Source: JACQZU01 sp041908165
GTDB lineage: Bacteria; Acidobacteriota; Holophagae; Holophagales; Holophagaceae
Length of the DNA stretch: 64,000 nt
Assembly: GCA_041908165.1 (NCBI GenBank)
Contig: JAYRFV010000107.1
Coordinates: 1-64,000 of the forward strand
Reading direction: 5' to 3'
Below the pieces are notes generated by a model. The model was not told the origin of the DNA. It worked only from the letters and a program-made list of their open reading frames with translations, and did not search any database. A program made the position numbers and the translations under genes. Each line of letters begins with the position of its first letter. Within the stretch, counting starts at the first letter, position 1. Shown here piece after piece: positions 33,756-41,833 of the stretch.

Positions 33756-34838
33756 GTGGGTCTTTTCGGCAGCAAAAGCAAGGCGCTTGTAGGCTTGGAC
33801 ATCGGTTCAAGCTCGGTGAAACTCTGCGAACTGCAGGCCATCGGAAAGGGCAGCAGCCGCCGCTATCGACTCCAGAAGCTAGGCTTGGCTCTGGTCCCCG
33901 GCGACGCGATCGTCGAAGGGGACATCATGGACAGCAATGCCGTAGCTTCGGCAATCCGTCAAGTGATGGCCGAGCAGAAGATCAAGGCCAAGGAAGTGGC
34001 CATCTCTGTATCCGGCCAGCAGGTCATGGTCAAAAAAGTGACCTTCCCCCTGATGAGCCCTGCCGAACTGGCTGAATCGGTGCGCTGGGAGGCGGAGAGC
34101 TTCTTCCCTGCGGGGCAGGGATTGGACAGCTACGCGCTGGACTACGCGGTCCTCGAGGAGCGGGCCGGCGAAGGCAGCATGGACGTCGTCCTCGTGGCCT
34201 GCCGGAAGGACAAGCTCGAGGCCTACACGAGCTGCGTCGCCCAGGCCGGGGCCCGGGCCATGATCGTCGATGTCGATGTGTTCGCCCTGCAGAACGCCTA
34301 TGAGGCGAATACCGCCCCCGGGGGAAGCGATGAGGTGGTCGCGCTGGTCAACATCGGAGCGCACTTCACGAACCTCTCCATGCTGGTCGGGAACAAGTCC
34401 GTGTTCTGGCGCGACATCCCCTGGGGTGGCCACCGGTTCACCGACAAGCTCATGGAGGACTGGGGCGTCAGCCGCGAGGCTGCCGAGCAGTTGAAGCTGG
34501 GGAGCACCGCAGAAGGCCGCACCCCTGAGGAGATCGCCCCCTCCCTGGCCGCCATTTCCGACGCCTTCGGCGACGAACTCAGCCGGACCATCGACTTCTT
34601 CCGTTCCAGCTTCAAGGTCGACCGGCTGGACCGGGTGCTCCTGGCCGGCGGGAGCGCCAAGGTGGCCGGCTTGACCGATGTCCTGGCGGACCGCCTTCGG
34701 GTGTCCGTGGACCGCATGAACCCCTTCCTCCTGGTGGAACTGGACGACCGCAGCGTCGATCCTGCCGCCGCCCGGGACATCGGTTGTGCGGCCGCGGTGG
34801 CCGTGGGCCTGGCCCTGCGCCAAGTGGGGGACCGATGA
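33756..34838 (+). CDS. pilM: Type IV pilus inner-membrane platform protein PilM
   Basis: 360 residues, actin-like ATPase-fold protein of the type IV pilus alignment complex; it sits on the cytoplasmic face and binds the N-terminus of PilN. The phosphate-1 motif is LVGLDIGSSSVKLCEL (about 11-26), the second is DEVVALVNIGAHFTNLSML, and the adenosine motif is RVLLAGGSAKVAGL. The first residues MGLFGSKSK match PilM. The start is a GTG. It opens the pilMNOPQ operon, and its stop overlaps pilN (ATGA). The first about 250 bp use less GC-rich codons than the rest. Confidence 0.95.
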   Translation: MGLFGSKSKALVGLDIGSSSVKLCELQAIGKGSSRRYRLQKLGLALVPGDAIVEGDIMDSNAVASAIRQVMAEQKIKAKEVAISVSGQQVMVKKVTFPLMSPAELAESVRWEAESFFPAGQGLDSYALDYAVLEERAGEGSMDVVLVACRKDKLEAYTSCVAQAGARAMIVDVDVFALQNAYEANTAPGGSDEVVALVNIGAHFTNLSMLVGNKSVFWRDIPWGGHRFTDKLMEDWGVSREAAEQLKLGSTAEGRTPEEIAPSLAAISDAFGDELSRTIDFFRSSFKVDRLDRVLLAGGSAKVAGLTDVLADRLRVSVDRMNPFLLVELDDRSVDPAAARDIGCAAAVAVGLALRQVGDR

Positions 34839-35428
34839 TCAGGATCAACCTCCTCGGTGATGCGCTCGCGCAGGGTGCCGGCAAGAAGCCTGACGGCGGA
34901 GAGCCGGTCCAGGTCTATGCGGAAGCGGAAGGCGCCGCGCGCGCCAGTCTTCCCATTGCCGGCGCGCTCGTCTTCCTGGTCATCGCCTCCGGCGGCGGTG
35001 TCTACTACCTGTTCCTGAACAACGAGGTCAACCGTGCCCTGGCCGAGAAGGAGCGGCTGGAGCAGGAGAAGAAGAAGCTGGAGCCCTACATCAAGCAGGA
35101 GGCCCAGTTCCGGAAGCAGAAGGAGGTCCTCAAGAAGAAGGAGGACGCCATCGCCGGCCTCAAGGTCGCGCAGTCCCTGCCCGTGCACTTCCTCGAAGAG
35201 GTGGCCAACTGCCTCCCGGAGGACGTGAACCTCACCGACATCGTGATGACCGCTGACCGGCGCGTCACGATCAAGGGCACCGGGCGGACCCTGGAAGTGA
35301 TCCAGTTGTTCCGTCAGAACCTCATGTCGCGGACGCGCTGGTTCAAGGACGTGGTCGTCCCCATCGGCGAGGGCGAGGGCAAGATGAAGTTCACCGCCCA
35401 GATGACCCTCCAGAACAACCCGTCCTGA
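34835..35428 (+). CDS. pilN: Type IV pilus assembly protein PilN
   Basis: 197 residues. The conserved start MIRINLLGD is the segment that binds PilM. A longer than usual cytoplasmic part is followed by one membrane helix (ASLPIAGALVFLVIASGGGVYYL, about 35-57), a Lys/Glu-rich coiled coil (about 62-115) and a periplasmic ferredoxin-like domain. It pairs with PilO to form the inner-membrane collar of the pilus machine. The ATG overlaps the pilM stop by four bases, and pilO starts 8 bp after its own stop. An alternative start upstream would lie within pilM and is rejected. Confidence 0.92.
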   Translation: MIRINLLGDALAQGAGKKPDGGEPVQVYAEAEGAARASLPIAGALVFLVIASGGGVYYLFLNNEVNRALAEKERLEQEKKKLEPYIKQEAQFRKQKEVLKKKEDAIAGLKVAQSLPVHFLEEVANCLPEDVNLTDIVMTADRRVTIKGTGRTLEVIQLFRQNLMSRTRWFKDVVVPIGEGEGKMKFTAQMTLQNNPS

Positions 35429-35436
35429 GGCCGACC

Positions 35437-36072
35437 ATGAACCCGCAACTTCGCAACCAGATCCTGATCGGCGCGGTGGCCGGGCTGGTCGTCGCCGGCC
35501 TGATCTTCCTCTTCCTGGGCGGGAAGCGCACGGAACTCGAGGCCGCCGGAGCCGCCTGCAAGGTGCTGATGGCCGACGTGGACAAGGGGAACCTCCTCAA
35601 GGCGAACGCCAAGAAGCTGGAGGAGGAGATCAAGAAGCAGAAGGAGCGCATCGACGAACTCGTGCGGATGATGCCCACGGACGCCGATCGCGGTGACATT
35701 CCTTACCGGATCAAGAAGCTGGCCGACGCCTCCGGGATCGAGGTGACGATGTTCAGCTCCGAGACCAAGGACGCCGGCGCGGCCGAGACCTCCAACGCCT
35801 ACTACAACCGGTATCCCGTCCGGTTCAAGTTCCTCGCCGGCTACCACGGGTTCGGGCAGTTCCTCTCCCTGCTTTCCGGGTTCGAGAAGATCATCGGCCT
35901 GAACGACATGACGATGACCAAGAACCCCAACCGCAGGGCCCTCTTCCCCGTCCTGATCGACTGCAAGATCAGCGCCTACGTCAGCAAACCGGATCCGCCG
36001 TCCGAGCCTGCCACCCCGGCCCCGAAACCGGCCGCGGGGGCGCGCAAGGCGGGCGGTGGGGACAAGGACTGA
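35437..36072 (+). CDS. pilO: Type IV pilus assembly protein PilO
   Basis: 211 residues. A short cytoplasmic N-terminus, one membrane helix (ILIGAVAGLVVAGLIFLFLGG, about 8-28), a coiled coil (about 40-80, KKLEEEIKKQKERIDELV) and a periplasmic domain ending with VLIDCKISAYVS; the last about 25 residues are Pro/Ala/Gly-rich. This is the PilO plan: it dimerises with PilN and contacts PilP. Placement fifth-third in pilMNOPQ order confirms the call. 5 bp separate it from pilP. Confidence 0.92.
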   Translation: MNPQLRNQILIGAVAGLVVAGLIFLFLGGKRTELEAAGAACKVLMADVDKGNLLKANAKKLEEEIKKQKERIDELVRMMPTDADRGDIPYRIKKLADASGIEVTMFSSETKDAGAAETSNAYYNRYPVRFKFLAGYHGFGQFLSLLSGFEKIIGLNDMTMTKNPNRRALFPVLIDCKISAYVSKPDPPSEPATPAPKPAAGARKAGGGDKD

Positions 36073-36077
36073 TTGCC

Positions 36078-36575
36078 ATGAACCTGCACTGGATGTCCAC
36101 CGTCACCCTGCTCGGCGCCGCGACCGTCCTCGGCGCCCAGGCCAAGCCCGCTCCCAAGACGGCGCCCAAGGTGGCGCCCCCCGCCGCCGCCGAACCCGCG
36201 GCGGCCGAAGCTCCCGTCGCCACGGCAGCCCCGGCTGCGGACCCGCTGGCGGCGAAGGCGGTGCCCTACCGTCCGACCATCACCCGTGAACCCTTCGCCT
36301 CCCCTTCCGAGGAGCAGGACAAGGGCAAGGGCGACATGGTCGACGACATCGGCGTCAAGGGGTACACACGCAAGAACGGCAAGTACTTCGCCGTGGTGTC
36401 CGACAAGCGCGGCTCAATCCGAGAACTGCCCGTCGGGTACAAGTTCCGCGACGGTGAAGTGGTGTCCATCGACGAGAAGGGCGTGACGTTCCGGCAGTGG
36501 GATGTCAACTCCACCGTCAGAACGGCGTTCCGAACGATCGTGAAGTCATTCAAGCGCGAGGAGGGTAAACGATGA
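36078..36575 (+). CDS. pilP: Type IV pilus assembly protein PilP
   Basis: 165 residues. A signal-type N-terminus (MSTVTLLGAATVLGAQA) leads into an Ala/Pro/Lys linker and a small beta domain (about 100-165: YTRKNGKYFAVVSDKRGSIRELPVGYKF), which is the PilP fold that bridges PilNO to the PilQ secretin. There is no clear lipobox Cys, although most PilP proteins are lipoproteins; here only a cleavable or uncleaved leader is seen. Its stop overlaps the pilQ ATG (ATGA). Confidence 0.85.
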   Translation: MNLHWMSTVTLLGAATVLGAQAKPAPKTAPKVAPPAAAEPAAAEAPVATAAPAADPLAAKAVPYRPTITREPFASPSEEQDKGKGDMVDDIGVKGYTRKNGKYFAVVSDKRGSIRELPVGYKFRDGEVVSIDEKGVTFRQWDVNSTVRTAFRTIVKSFKREEGKR

Positions 36576-38665
36576 AGACTCGCCTGAGTTCCTTGCTGGT
36601 TGCAGGGGGCGTGGTGCTGGCGGGCGTCCAGGTCGCCGCCGGGACCCTCCCCGAGGCGCTGGGCGCGGACGCCCAGACCCCGGCGTCCCAGGCCGTCACC
36701 CTGATGTCCGCGTCCCTGGATGCGCAGGGGCCCAGCGCCGCCCGGGTGGTGCTGCAACTGCCCGGATACAGCGCACAGCCCAGGATCCAGGTGCTGCCGA
36801 CCCCCTGGAGGGTCGTGGTCGATCTGCCTGGGGTCCACAAGGGCCTCAAGTTCGGCAAGGCGGAGGCGCGGGCCATGGCCCACCCGCTCATCCAGGCGGC
36901 GCGCATCGCCCAGTTCAGTGTGACGCCCAGCCCGGTGACCCGGGTCGTGCTCGAGGTCGTGCCGGGCACCCAGGTCGAGGCGCACCCCGAAGGCGGCAGC
37001 CTCGTGCTCGCGCTCACCCAGGGCAGCGGCGCGGTGCAGGCCAGGACCGGTTCGGCGCGGATTCCGTCGAACCCGGTGCCGGCGCCCGTGGAAGTCGAGG
37101 TGGTCACCGCCCAGGCCGTGACCACCTCGGCGGTTCTGCCGGAGGAAGCAGCCCATCCGGTCCCCGCCCTCGACCTCGTCGTCGGGACCCCGTCCCGCCC
37201 GGCCCCGGCCCTGCAGGCCGTGCCTCCGGTGGGGGCCGCCTACCGGCCGCTGCCCTCCCTGCTCGGGGCATCGATCCTGCCCATGAGCCTCGGCGAGGCG
37301 CGTCCCCAGGCCCCTGCCGCCGCCCCCGATCCTAAGGCCTCGGCCCCGAGCGGTGCCAGGGTCCTCGGCGAGGCGTCGACCAAGTACACCGGAAGCCGGC
37401 TGAGCATCGACATCCACAGCGCCAGCGTCATGACCTTCCTGATGATTCTTGCGGACCACGCACGCCTGAACCTGGTGGCCGATCCGGAAGTGGAGACCCT
37501 CACCGGCTCCTTCAAGTTCACCGAGACGCCCTGGGACCTGATCCTCGACATGGTGCTGAAGCACCACAGCCTCGGCAAGGAGATCGACCACGGCGTCATC
37601 CGGGTCGCCAAGCTGGAAAAGCTCCAGAAGGAGGAGGAGGACCGCAAGAAGCTCGAGGAGGCCAAGGCCCTCGCCGGCGAAGTCCAGAGCATCACCCGCC
37701 CGCTCTCCTATGCCAAGGCCACCGAGGTCAAGGGCATCCTCAAGGAGATGCTGACCAAGCGCGGGACCGTGATCGTCGATGACCGCACCAACACGCTGAT
37801 CATCACGGACCTGACCCGGAACCTGAGCCTGATGGACGACCTCATCGCCCAGCTGGACATCGCCATCCAGCAGGTGCAGATCGAAGCCAAGGTGGTGGAG
37901 GCCTCCCAGGGCTACCAGAAGGCCTTCGGCGTGAAGTGGCCGACCACCAACTCGGGCTCGGCCCAGCTCACCGTGGACGGCTCGGCCGCCGCCTGGGGCA
38001 CGACCAACGCCCCCTCCTGGAACAGCATCAACAGCCGGCCCGGAAGCGGGCAGAACAGCACCCTGCTGGCCTTCACCCCCGGCAAGGACGGCGTCACCAG
38101 CATTCCCGGCGCCGCCGGCGAGTTCTGGATCTCCTTCCTCAGCAACCGCGTGAGCATCAATGCGATCCTGCAGGGGCTCGAGAGCGACGGCATCATCAAG
38201 ATCGTTTCCTCGCCCAAGCTGGTCACCCAGAACAACAAGAAGGGCAAGATCCTCAGCGGCGAGAAGATCCCGTACCCGGCGGTGCAGTCCTCCGGCGGCG
38301 GCAGCGGCGCCATCACCGTGCAGTTCGCGGAGGCCAACCTCGAACTCGATGTCACCCCGCAGATCACCGCCGACGGCACCGTGATGATGGACCTGCAGAT
38401 TCAGAAGGCGGAGGCCGACTTCACCCGCACCGTGAACGGCACCCCGACCATCATCCGCAAGTCCATCGAGACCCAGGTGCTGGTGAAGGATGGCGGCACC
38501 GCGGTTCTCGGCGGCGTCTACATCACCAACAACCAGTCCGGCTCCACCGGCGTGCCCTTCCTCAGCAAGCTGCCGCTGCTGGGCTGGTTGTTCCGGAACA
38601 AGACCCAGAACGACAGCAACAAGGAACTGCTGGTGTTCATCACGCCGCGGATCATCAAGAACTGA
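36572..38665 (+). CDS. pilQ: Type IV pilus secretin PilQ
   Basis: 697 residues, outer-membrane channel for the pilus fibre. Signal peptide at 1-about 27; an AMIN peptidoglycan-binding domain (about 45-155, RVVLQLPGYSAQPRIQ); a Pro/Ala-rich spacer (about 165-265); secretin N-terminal domains (about 270-430, YTGSRLSIDIHSASVMTFL and IVDDRTNTLIITDL); and the secretin barrel (about 500-697) with VSSPKLVTQNNKKGKI, VPFLSKLPLLGWLF and the C-terminal ELLVFITPRII. Only one AMIN domain is evident. It is the last gene of pilMNOPQ and is followed by a terminator 20 bp after the stop. Confidence 0.96.
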   Translation: MKTRLSSLLVAGGVVLAGVQVAAGTLPEALGADAQTPASQAVTLMSASLDAQGPSAARVVLQLPGYSAQPRIQVLPTPWRVVVDLPGVHKGLKFGKAEARAMAHPLIQAARIAQFSVTPSPVTRVVLEVVPGTQVEAHPEGGSLVLALTQGSGAVQARTGSARIPSNPVPAPVEVEVVTAQAVTTSAVLPEEAAHPVPALDLVVGTPSRPAPALQAVPPVGAAYRPLPSLLGASILPMSLGEARPQAPAAAPDPKASAPSGARVLGEASTKYTGSRLSIDIHSASVMTFLMILADHARLNLVADPEVETLTGSFKFTETPWDLILDMVLKHHSLGKEIDHGVIRVAKLEKLQKEEEDRKKLEEAKALAGEVQSITRPLSYAKATEVKGILKEMLTKRGTVIVDDRTNTLIITDLTRNLSLMDDLIAQLDIAIQQVQIEAKVVEASQGYQKAFGVKWPTTNSGSAQLTVDGSAAAWGTTNAPSWNSINSRPGSGQNSTLLAFTPGKDGVTSIPGAAGEFWISFLSNRVSINAILQGLESDGIIKIVSSPKLVTQNNKKGKILSGEKIPYPAVQSSGGGSGAITVQFAEANLELDVTPQITADGTVMMDLQIQKAEADFTRTVNGTPTIIRKSIETQVLVKDGGTAVLGGVYITNNQSGSTGVPFLSKLPLLGWLFRNKTQNDSNKELLVFITPRIIKN

Positions 38666-38684
38666 TCCGACCGACCTCCGAAGG

Positions 38685-38710
38685 AAGGGGCCCCTCGCGG
38701 GGCCCCTTTC
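38685..38710 (+). terminator. Rho-independent terminator of pilMNOPQ
   Basis: AAGGGGCCCC, loop TCGC, GGGGCCCCTT followed by TC: a perfect 10-bp stem with a short T-run, 20 bp after the pilQ stop. It also separates pilQ from the convergent zinc-ribbon gene. Confidence 0.8.
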
Positions 38711-38728
38711 CATGCACCGCGGGAGACG

Positions 38729-38941
38729 CTACTTCTGCAGCGGGAGCGTCCTCACCAGGCGCTTGCAGGTGTTGCACAGGATGGTGTAGGTGTCCGGCTG
38801 CTCGAGCGTGTAGCTGAATCCCGGGCCGAAGGCATCCCCCACATCGGCCTTCTGCAGGCTGCCGTAGTGGTACTCGGCGATGCGGACGCTCTGCGGCTGG
38901 CTGAGATCAGCGCCGCACTGGGAACAGGAGATGGCTGCCAT
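38729..38941 (-). CDS. Small zinc-ribbon protein
   Basis: 70 residues with two Cys pairs, CSQC near the N-terminus and CNTC near the C-terminus, spaced as in a zinc ribbon. It begins MAAISCSQCGADLSQPQ and ends RLVRTLPLQK. No membrane segment. The function is unknown; such small proteins are often nucleic-acid or protein binders. It is the last gene of the minus-strand run after the acyl-CoA dehydrogenase and the small membrane protein, and its 5' end overlaps the latter by 35 bp. Confidence 0.7.
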   Translation of the reverse strand: MAAISCSQCGADLSQPQSVRIAEYHYGSLQKADVGDAFGPGFSYTLEQPDTYTILCNTCKRLVRTLPLQK

Positions 38942-39125
38942 GTTGGCTCCTCAGGGAGGGGATCGGGAAGCGGTCGCGCAGGAACAGGTGCCAGACCGCG
39001 TAGGCCGCCAGGCCGAGGAAGAGCAGGCCGGCAAGGATGCGGAGCACCACCTTCCCGATTTTATAGGCGACCCACAGCCCCAGGACAAGGAGCGAGACCA
39101 TAATCACAACTTGCAGCAGGCTCAT
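38907..39125 (-). CDS. Small two-helix membrane protein
   Basis: 72 residues. The ATG at 39123-39125 overlaps the stop of the dehydrogenase gene (ATGA), which supports translation. Two adjacent hydrophobic helices (VVIMVSLLVLGLWVAYKIG and VLRILAGLLFLGLAAYAVW) fill residues 6-50, then a basic tail. Not recognised. The tail overlaps the zinc-ribbon gene by 35 bp in another frame, so the last about 12 residues may be unconstrained. Confidence 0.6.
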   Translation of the reverse strand: MSLLQVVIMVSLLVLGLWVAYKIGKVVLRILAGLLFLGLAAYAVWHLFLRDRFPIPSLRSQHGSHLLFPVRR

Positions 39126-40000
39126 CGGCGGTTCCCCCGGTCGTCCCATCGATGGAAGCCCCGGCCGGCCTTCCGGCCGAGCGCGCCGTCCTTCACCAGG
39201 CTGACCAGCAGGCCCGGCGGCGCAAAGCGGGGGTCGGAGGTGGCGGCGTGCAGGCCGCGGCAGATGTCCAGGCGAAGGTCGAGGCCGATGCGATCGGAGA
39301 GTTCCAGCGGGCCCACGGGGTGTCCATAGCCGTGCACCATCAGGCCGTCGAGGGTTTCCGCCGAGGCGACGCCGGCCTCCAGGAGCCGGATGGCCTCCAG
39401 GCCCTGGGCCAGGGCCATGCGGCTGGCGGCGAAGCCGGATCCATCCTGGACCTGGAAAACCGTCCTGCCGAATCCCTGGCCAAGGGCTTCGGCCGCTGCG
39501 ATCCACCGGGGATCCGTCCCCGGTTCGCTCACCAGTTCAAGGGCCCGCATGTGTTCCAGGGGAAGGAACAGGTGGAACCCGAGGATCCGTCCGGGCGCCG
39601 CGATCCCCTGGCGCAGCGAGACGAGGGACAGGGAACTGGTGCCGGTGAGCAGCAGCACGGCAGGCCCTGCGGCGGCGTGGATCCGGCCCCAGGCCGCGCG
39701 CTTGGCCTCCAGGTGCTCCGGCAGGGCTTCCAGCACGGCGCCCGCGCCTTCCAGGGCCTCCTCCAGGGACGCGCACGCCCGAAGACGGTGCGCCGCCTCG
39801 ACCCGGGCCGCCTCGGCCATGCGGCTGCACTCCACCCGACGGCGCCAGCGGGCATGGATCCGTGCCAGGCCTTCCTCCGCGTGGGCGGAATCCCGCCCGG
39901 CCAGGCGCGCCTCGATCCCCTTCTCGGCAGCCCAGGCGGCCGCCGCGAGCCCCAGGGTGCCCGGACCCAGGATGGCGAGGTGGGCCGCCGGGCTGGTCAT
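39122..40000 (-). CDS. 3-hydroxyacyl-CoA dehydrogenase family protein
   Basis: 292 residues. N-terminal NAD-binding fold with AILGPGTLGLAAA, then GTSSLSLVSL and the catalytic block GFHLFLPLEHMRALEL, in which the active His and the partner Glu are both kept. The C-terminal domain has VHGYGHPVGPLELSDRIGLDLRLDI and GRKAGRGFHRW, like 3-hydroxybutyryl-CoA dehydrogenases. The usual substrate-binding Asn (GFxxNR) is Ser (GFAASR), so substrate handling may differ. I chose the ATG at 39998-40000 (MTSPAAHLAILG); an earlier ATG adds 49 Arg/Gly-rich residues unlike the family. It starts a three-gene minus-strand unit. Confidence 0.82.
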   Translation of the reverse strand: MTSPAAHLAILGPGTLGLAAAAWAAEKGIEARLAGRDSAHAEEGLARIHARWRRRVECSRMAEAARVEAAHRLRACASLEEALEGAGAVLEALPEHLEAKRAAWGRIHAAAGPAVLLLTGTSSLSLVSLRQGIAAPGRILGFHLFLPLEHMRALELVSEPGTDPRWIAAAEALGQGFGRTVFQVQDGSGFAASRMALAQGLEAIRLLEAGVASAETLDGLMVHGYGHPVGPLELSDRIGLDLRLDICRGLHAATSDPRFAPPGLLVSLVKDGALGRKAGRGFHRWDDRGNRR

Positions 40001-40221
40001 GGCAGTCAAACGCGCCCCGGGCGGTCTTTCACCGGCCCGGTCCGGGCCAGGACCGGATCCAGCGGCCTTCGTGGATCGATGTGGACGGAACCGCGCAGCA
40101 GCCACCCCCTCAGCCTCCATCATGGGGCCGCCGCGCTCCTGCACCAAGAACCCGGACCCCGCCGACCCTTCTGCTAGGCTGGGGTTCCGGTCCGTGCCCT
40201 GCGGGCCCTCCCGCAGAGCGC

Positions 40222-41151
40222 ATGCAGATCGACTACGCCGCCATCACGCATCCTGGAAAGGTTCGCAAGAACAACGAGGATGCCTACGTCGTGAGCGTCC
40301 TCGACGGCGAGGAACCGCTGATCAACGGCTCCATGCGGATTCGCCGGGCCAATGCGAACGGCCTCCTGGCCGCGGTGGCGGACGGCATGGGCGGCGCCGC
40401 GGCGGGCGAGATCGCCAGCCGGGAAGGCCTCGCCGCGGTCGCCCTCTACCTGTTCGGGAACTGGGGCGTGCTGCCTGCCGAGGCCCTCAGCGAGGATCTC
40501 CTGGTGCAGGTCCTGAAGAGCGCCGTGGAGGAGGCCAGCCACGCGGTCCTGCGCTATTCGGATGCGGACAAGGCGGCCCGCGGCATGGGGAGCACGCTCA
40601 CCGCGGCCATGATCTGGGGGCGGCACGCCTTCCTGGCCCAGGTGGGCGACAGCCGGGCCTACCTCTTCCGGCAGCGCACCCTCACCCAGCTGACCGTCGA
40701 CCAGACGCTGGTGAACGAGATGATCAGCAGCGGGACCCTCACCCCCGAGCAGGCGAGGGTGCACCCCCAGCGGAACATGATCACCCAGGCGCTGGGCTGC
40801 CCGCAGCCGCTGGTGGTGGCCCTCGGCAAGGTGGCCCTTCGCCGCGGCGACCGACTGCTGCTCAGCTCCGACGGCCTGCACGGGGAGGTGCCGGAGGAGC
40901 GGATCTCCGCGATCCTGGCGGAGGGGCTGTCCCCCAGGAAGACCCTCGAGCTCCTGCTCGAGGCGGCCATGGCCCGGGGTGCCCGGGACAACATCACGGC
41001 CCTGCTGATGGTGCTCGACGACCCGGCCCTGCCGCTGCCCGCGATGGGGGAGCCTGCGGAGGTGTCGGACCCCACCAGCCACATGACGATCCGCAGCCGG
41101 GGCGGCCTGATGACCCGCCTCGGCCGCATGTTCGTGGGGAAGTCCGAATGA
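40222..41151 (+). CDS. PP2C-family serine/threonine phosphatase (second copy)
   Basis: 309 residues. PP2C motifs: GKVRKNNEDAYVV, AAVADGMGGAAAGEIASREG, LAQVGDSRAYLF, LLLSSDGLHGEV and GARDNITALLMV. A C-terminal extension of about 50 residues (after about 260) is basic and has no membrane helix. The ATG at 40222 starts MQIDYAAITHPG. A 221-bp gap to the divergent dehydrogenase contains TAGGCT near 40176, which may be its -10. The stop overlaps a short 25-codon frame that leads to the RdgC-like genes, so this phosphatase opens a coupled run of genes. Its partner kinase is not in the window. Confidence 0.9.
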   Translation: MQIDYAAITHPGKVRKNNEDAYVVSVLDGEEPLINGSMRIRRANANGLLAAVADGMGGAAAGEIASREGLAAVALYLFGNWGVLPAEALSEDLLVQVLKSAVEEASHAVLRYSDADKAARGMGSTLTAAMIWGRHAFLAQVGDSRAYLFRQRTLTQLTVDQTLVNEMISSGTLTPEQARVHPQRNMITQALGCPQPLVVALGKVALRRGDRLLLSSDGLHGEVPEERISAILAEGLSPRKTLELLLEAAMARGARDNITALLMVLDDPALPLPAMGEPAEVSDPTSHMTIRSRGGLMTRLGRMFVGKSE

Positions 41152-41225
41152 GGCGGCAGAAGGTCGACGCACTGCGGTCCGCTCCGCGAAGTCCCTTCGG
41201 ATGTTCCGCCGGAGGCGCGCGATGA
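41148..41225 (+). CDS. Possible 25-residue translational-coupling peptide
   Basis: ATG at 41148 overlaps the PP2C stop (ATGA), and its own TGA at 41223-41225 overlaps the next ATG at 41222 (ATGA). The peptide is MRRQKVDALRSAPRSPFGCS plus five residues. It fills exactly the gap between two genes and would let ribosomes move on without release. The sequence is not otherwise protein-like, and the next gene also has GGAGG, so chance is possible. Confidence 0.3.
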   Translation: MRRQKVDALRSAPRSPFGCSAGGAR

Positions 41226-41833
41226 GCCTCCTGCAGGGTGGCCTCAGCCTGAGACGGTACCTGGCCCTCGGGCCGGTCCCCGAGGAGAAGGACCTTCTGG
41301 AGGCGCTCGAGGCCAACACCTTCCGCCCCTTCCAGGACGGCAGCGAGGAGGAGCGGACCGGCTGGGTGGACTGGCGCAACCCGCTGATCGCACCGCCCGA
41401 GCGCGACTGGATGATGCAGGACCGGTTCGCCCTCTTCGGGCTGCGGATCGACACCCGCAGGGTGCCCCCGCTGCTGCTGAAGGCCCACCTCGAACTGCGG
41501 CTGGCGGCCCTGCTGAAGGAGAAGGACCTGGCCTTCGTCGGCAAGGAGGCACGGATCTCCATGCAGGACGAGGTGAAGTCGGAACTGCTGCGCAAGGTGC
41601 TGCCGACGCCGCGGGTGGTGGAGGTGGCCTGGGACCTCAAGGGCGGGGTGCTCTGGACCACGGCCGCCTCCGGCAAGGCCCAGTCGGCGCTGCTGCAGCT
41701 GTTCCACAAGTCCTTCGGCATCGAGGTGCAGCCGATGACCCCGCTGGTGCTGGCCGGTCGGTTGTGCCCGGAGATCCCGGCCGAGGTGCTGATGGCCCTG
41801 GCGCCGCTCAACCTGGAGCTCGCACCCGCATGA
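41222..41833 (+). CDS. RdgC-like protein, N-terminal part
   Basis: 203 residues with GGAGG 7 bp before the ATG. The arrangement LEANTFRPFQDGSEEERTGW ... FALFGLRIDTRRVPPLLLKA ... EARISMQDEVKSELLRKVLP ... VAWDLKGGVLWTTAASGKAQ matches the N-terminal half of RdgC, the ring-shaped DNA-binding inhibitor of RecA. RdgC is about 300 residues in Proteobacteria; here the frame stops at 203 and a second gene follows with ATGA overlap. Whether the pair is a natural two-subunit version or an old split cannot be said from sequence alone. Function inferred: recombination control. Confidence 0.65.
   Translation: MSLLQGGLSLRRYLALGPVPEEKDLLEALEANTFRPFQDGSEEERTGWVDWRNPLIAPPERDWMMQDRFALFGLRIDTRRVPPLLLKAHLELRLAALLKEKDLAFVGKEARISMQDEVKSELLRKVLPTPRVVEVAWDLKGGVLWTTAASGKAQSALLQLFHKSFGIEVQPMTPLVLAGRLCPEIPAEVLMALAPLNLELAPA

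Noticed and set aside
39122..40147. 49-residue N-terminal extension of the 3-hydroxyacyl-CoA dehydrogenase
   Set aside because: Arg/Gly-rich and unlike the family; the Rossmann fold begins directly after the ATG at 40000.
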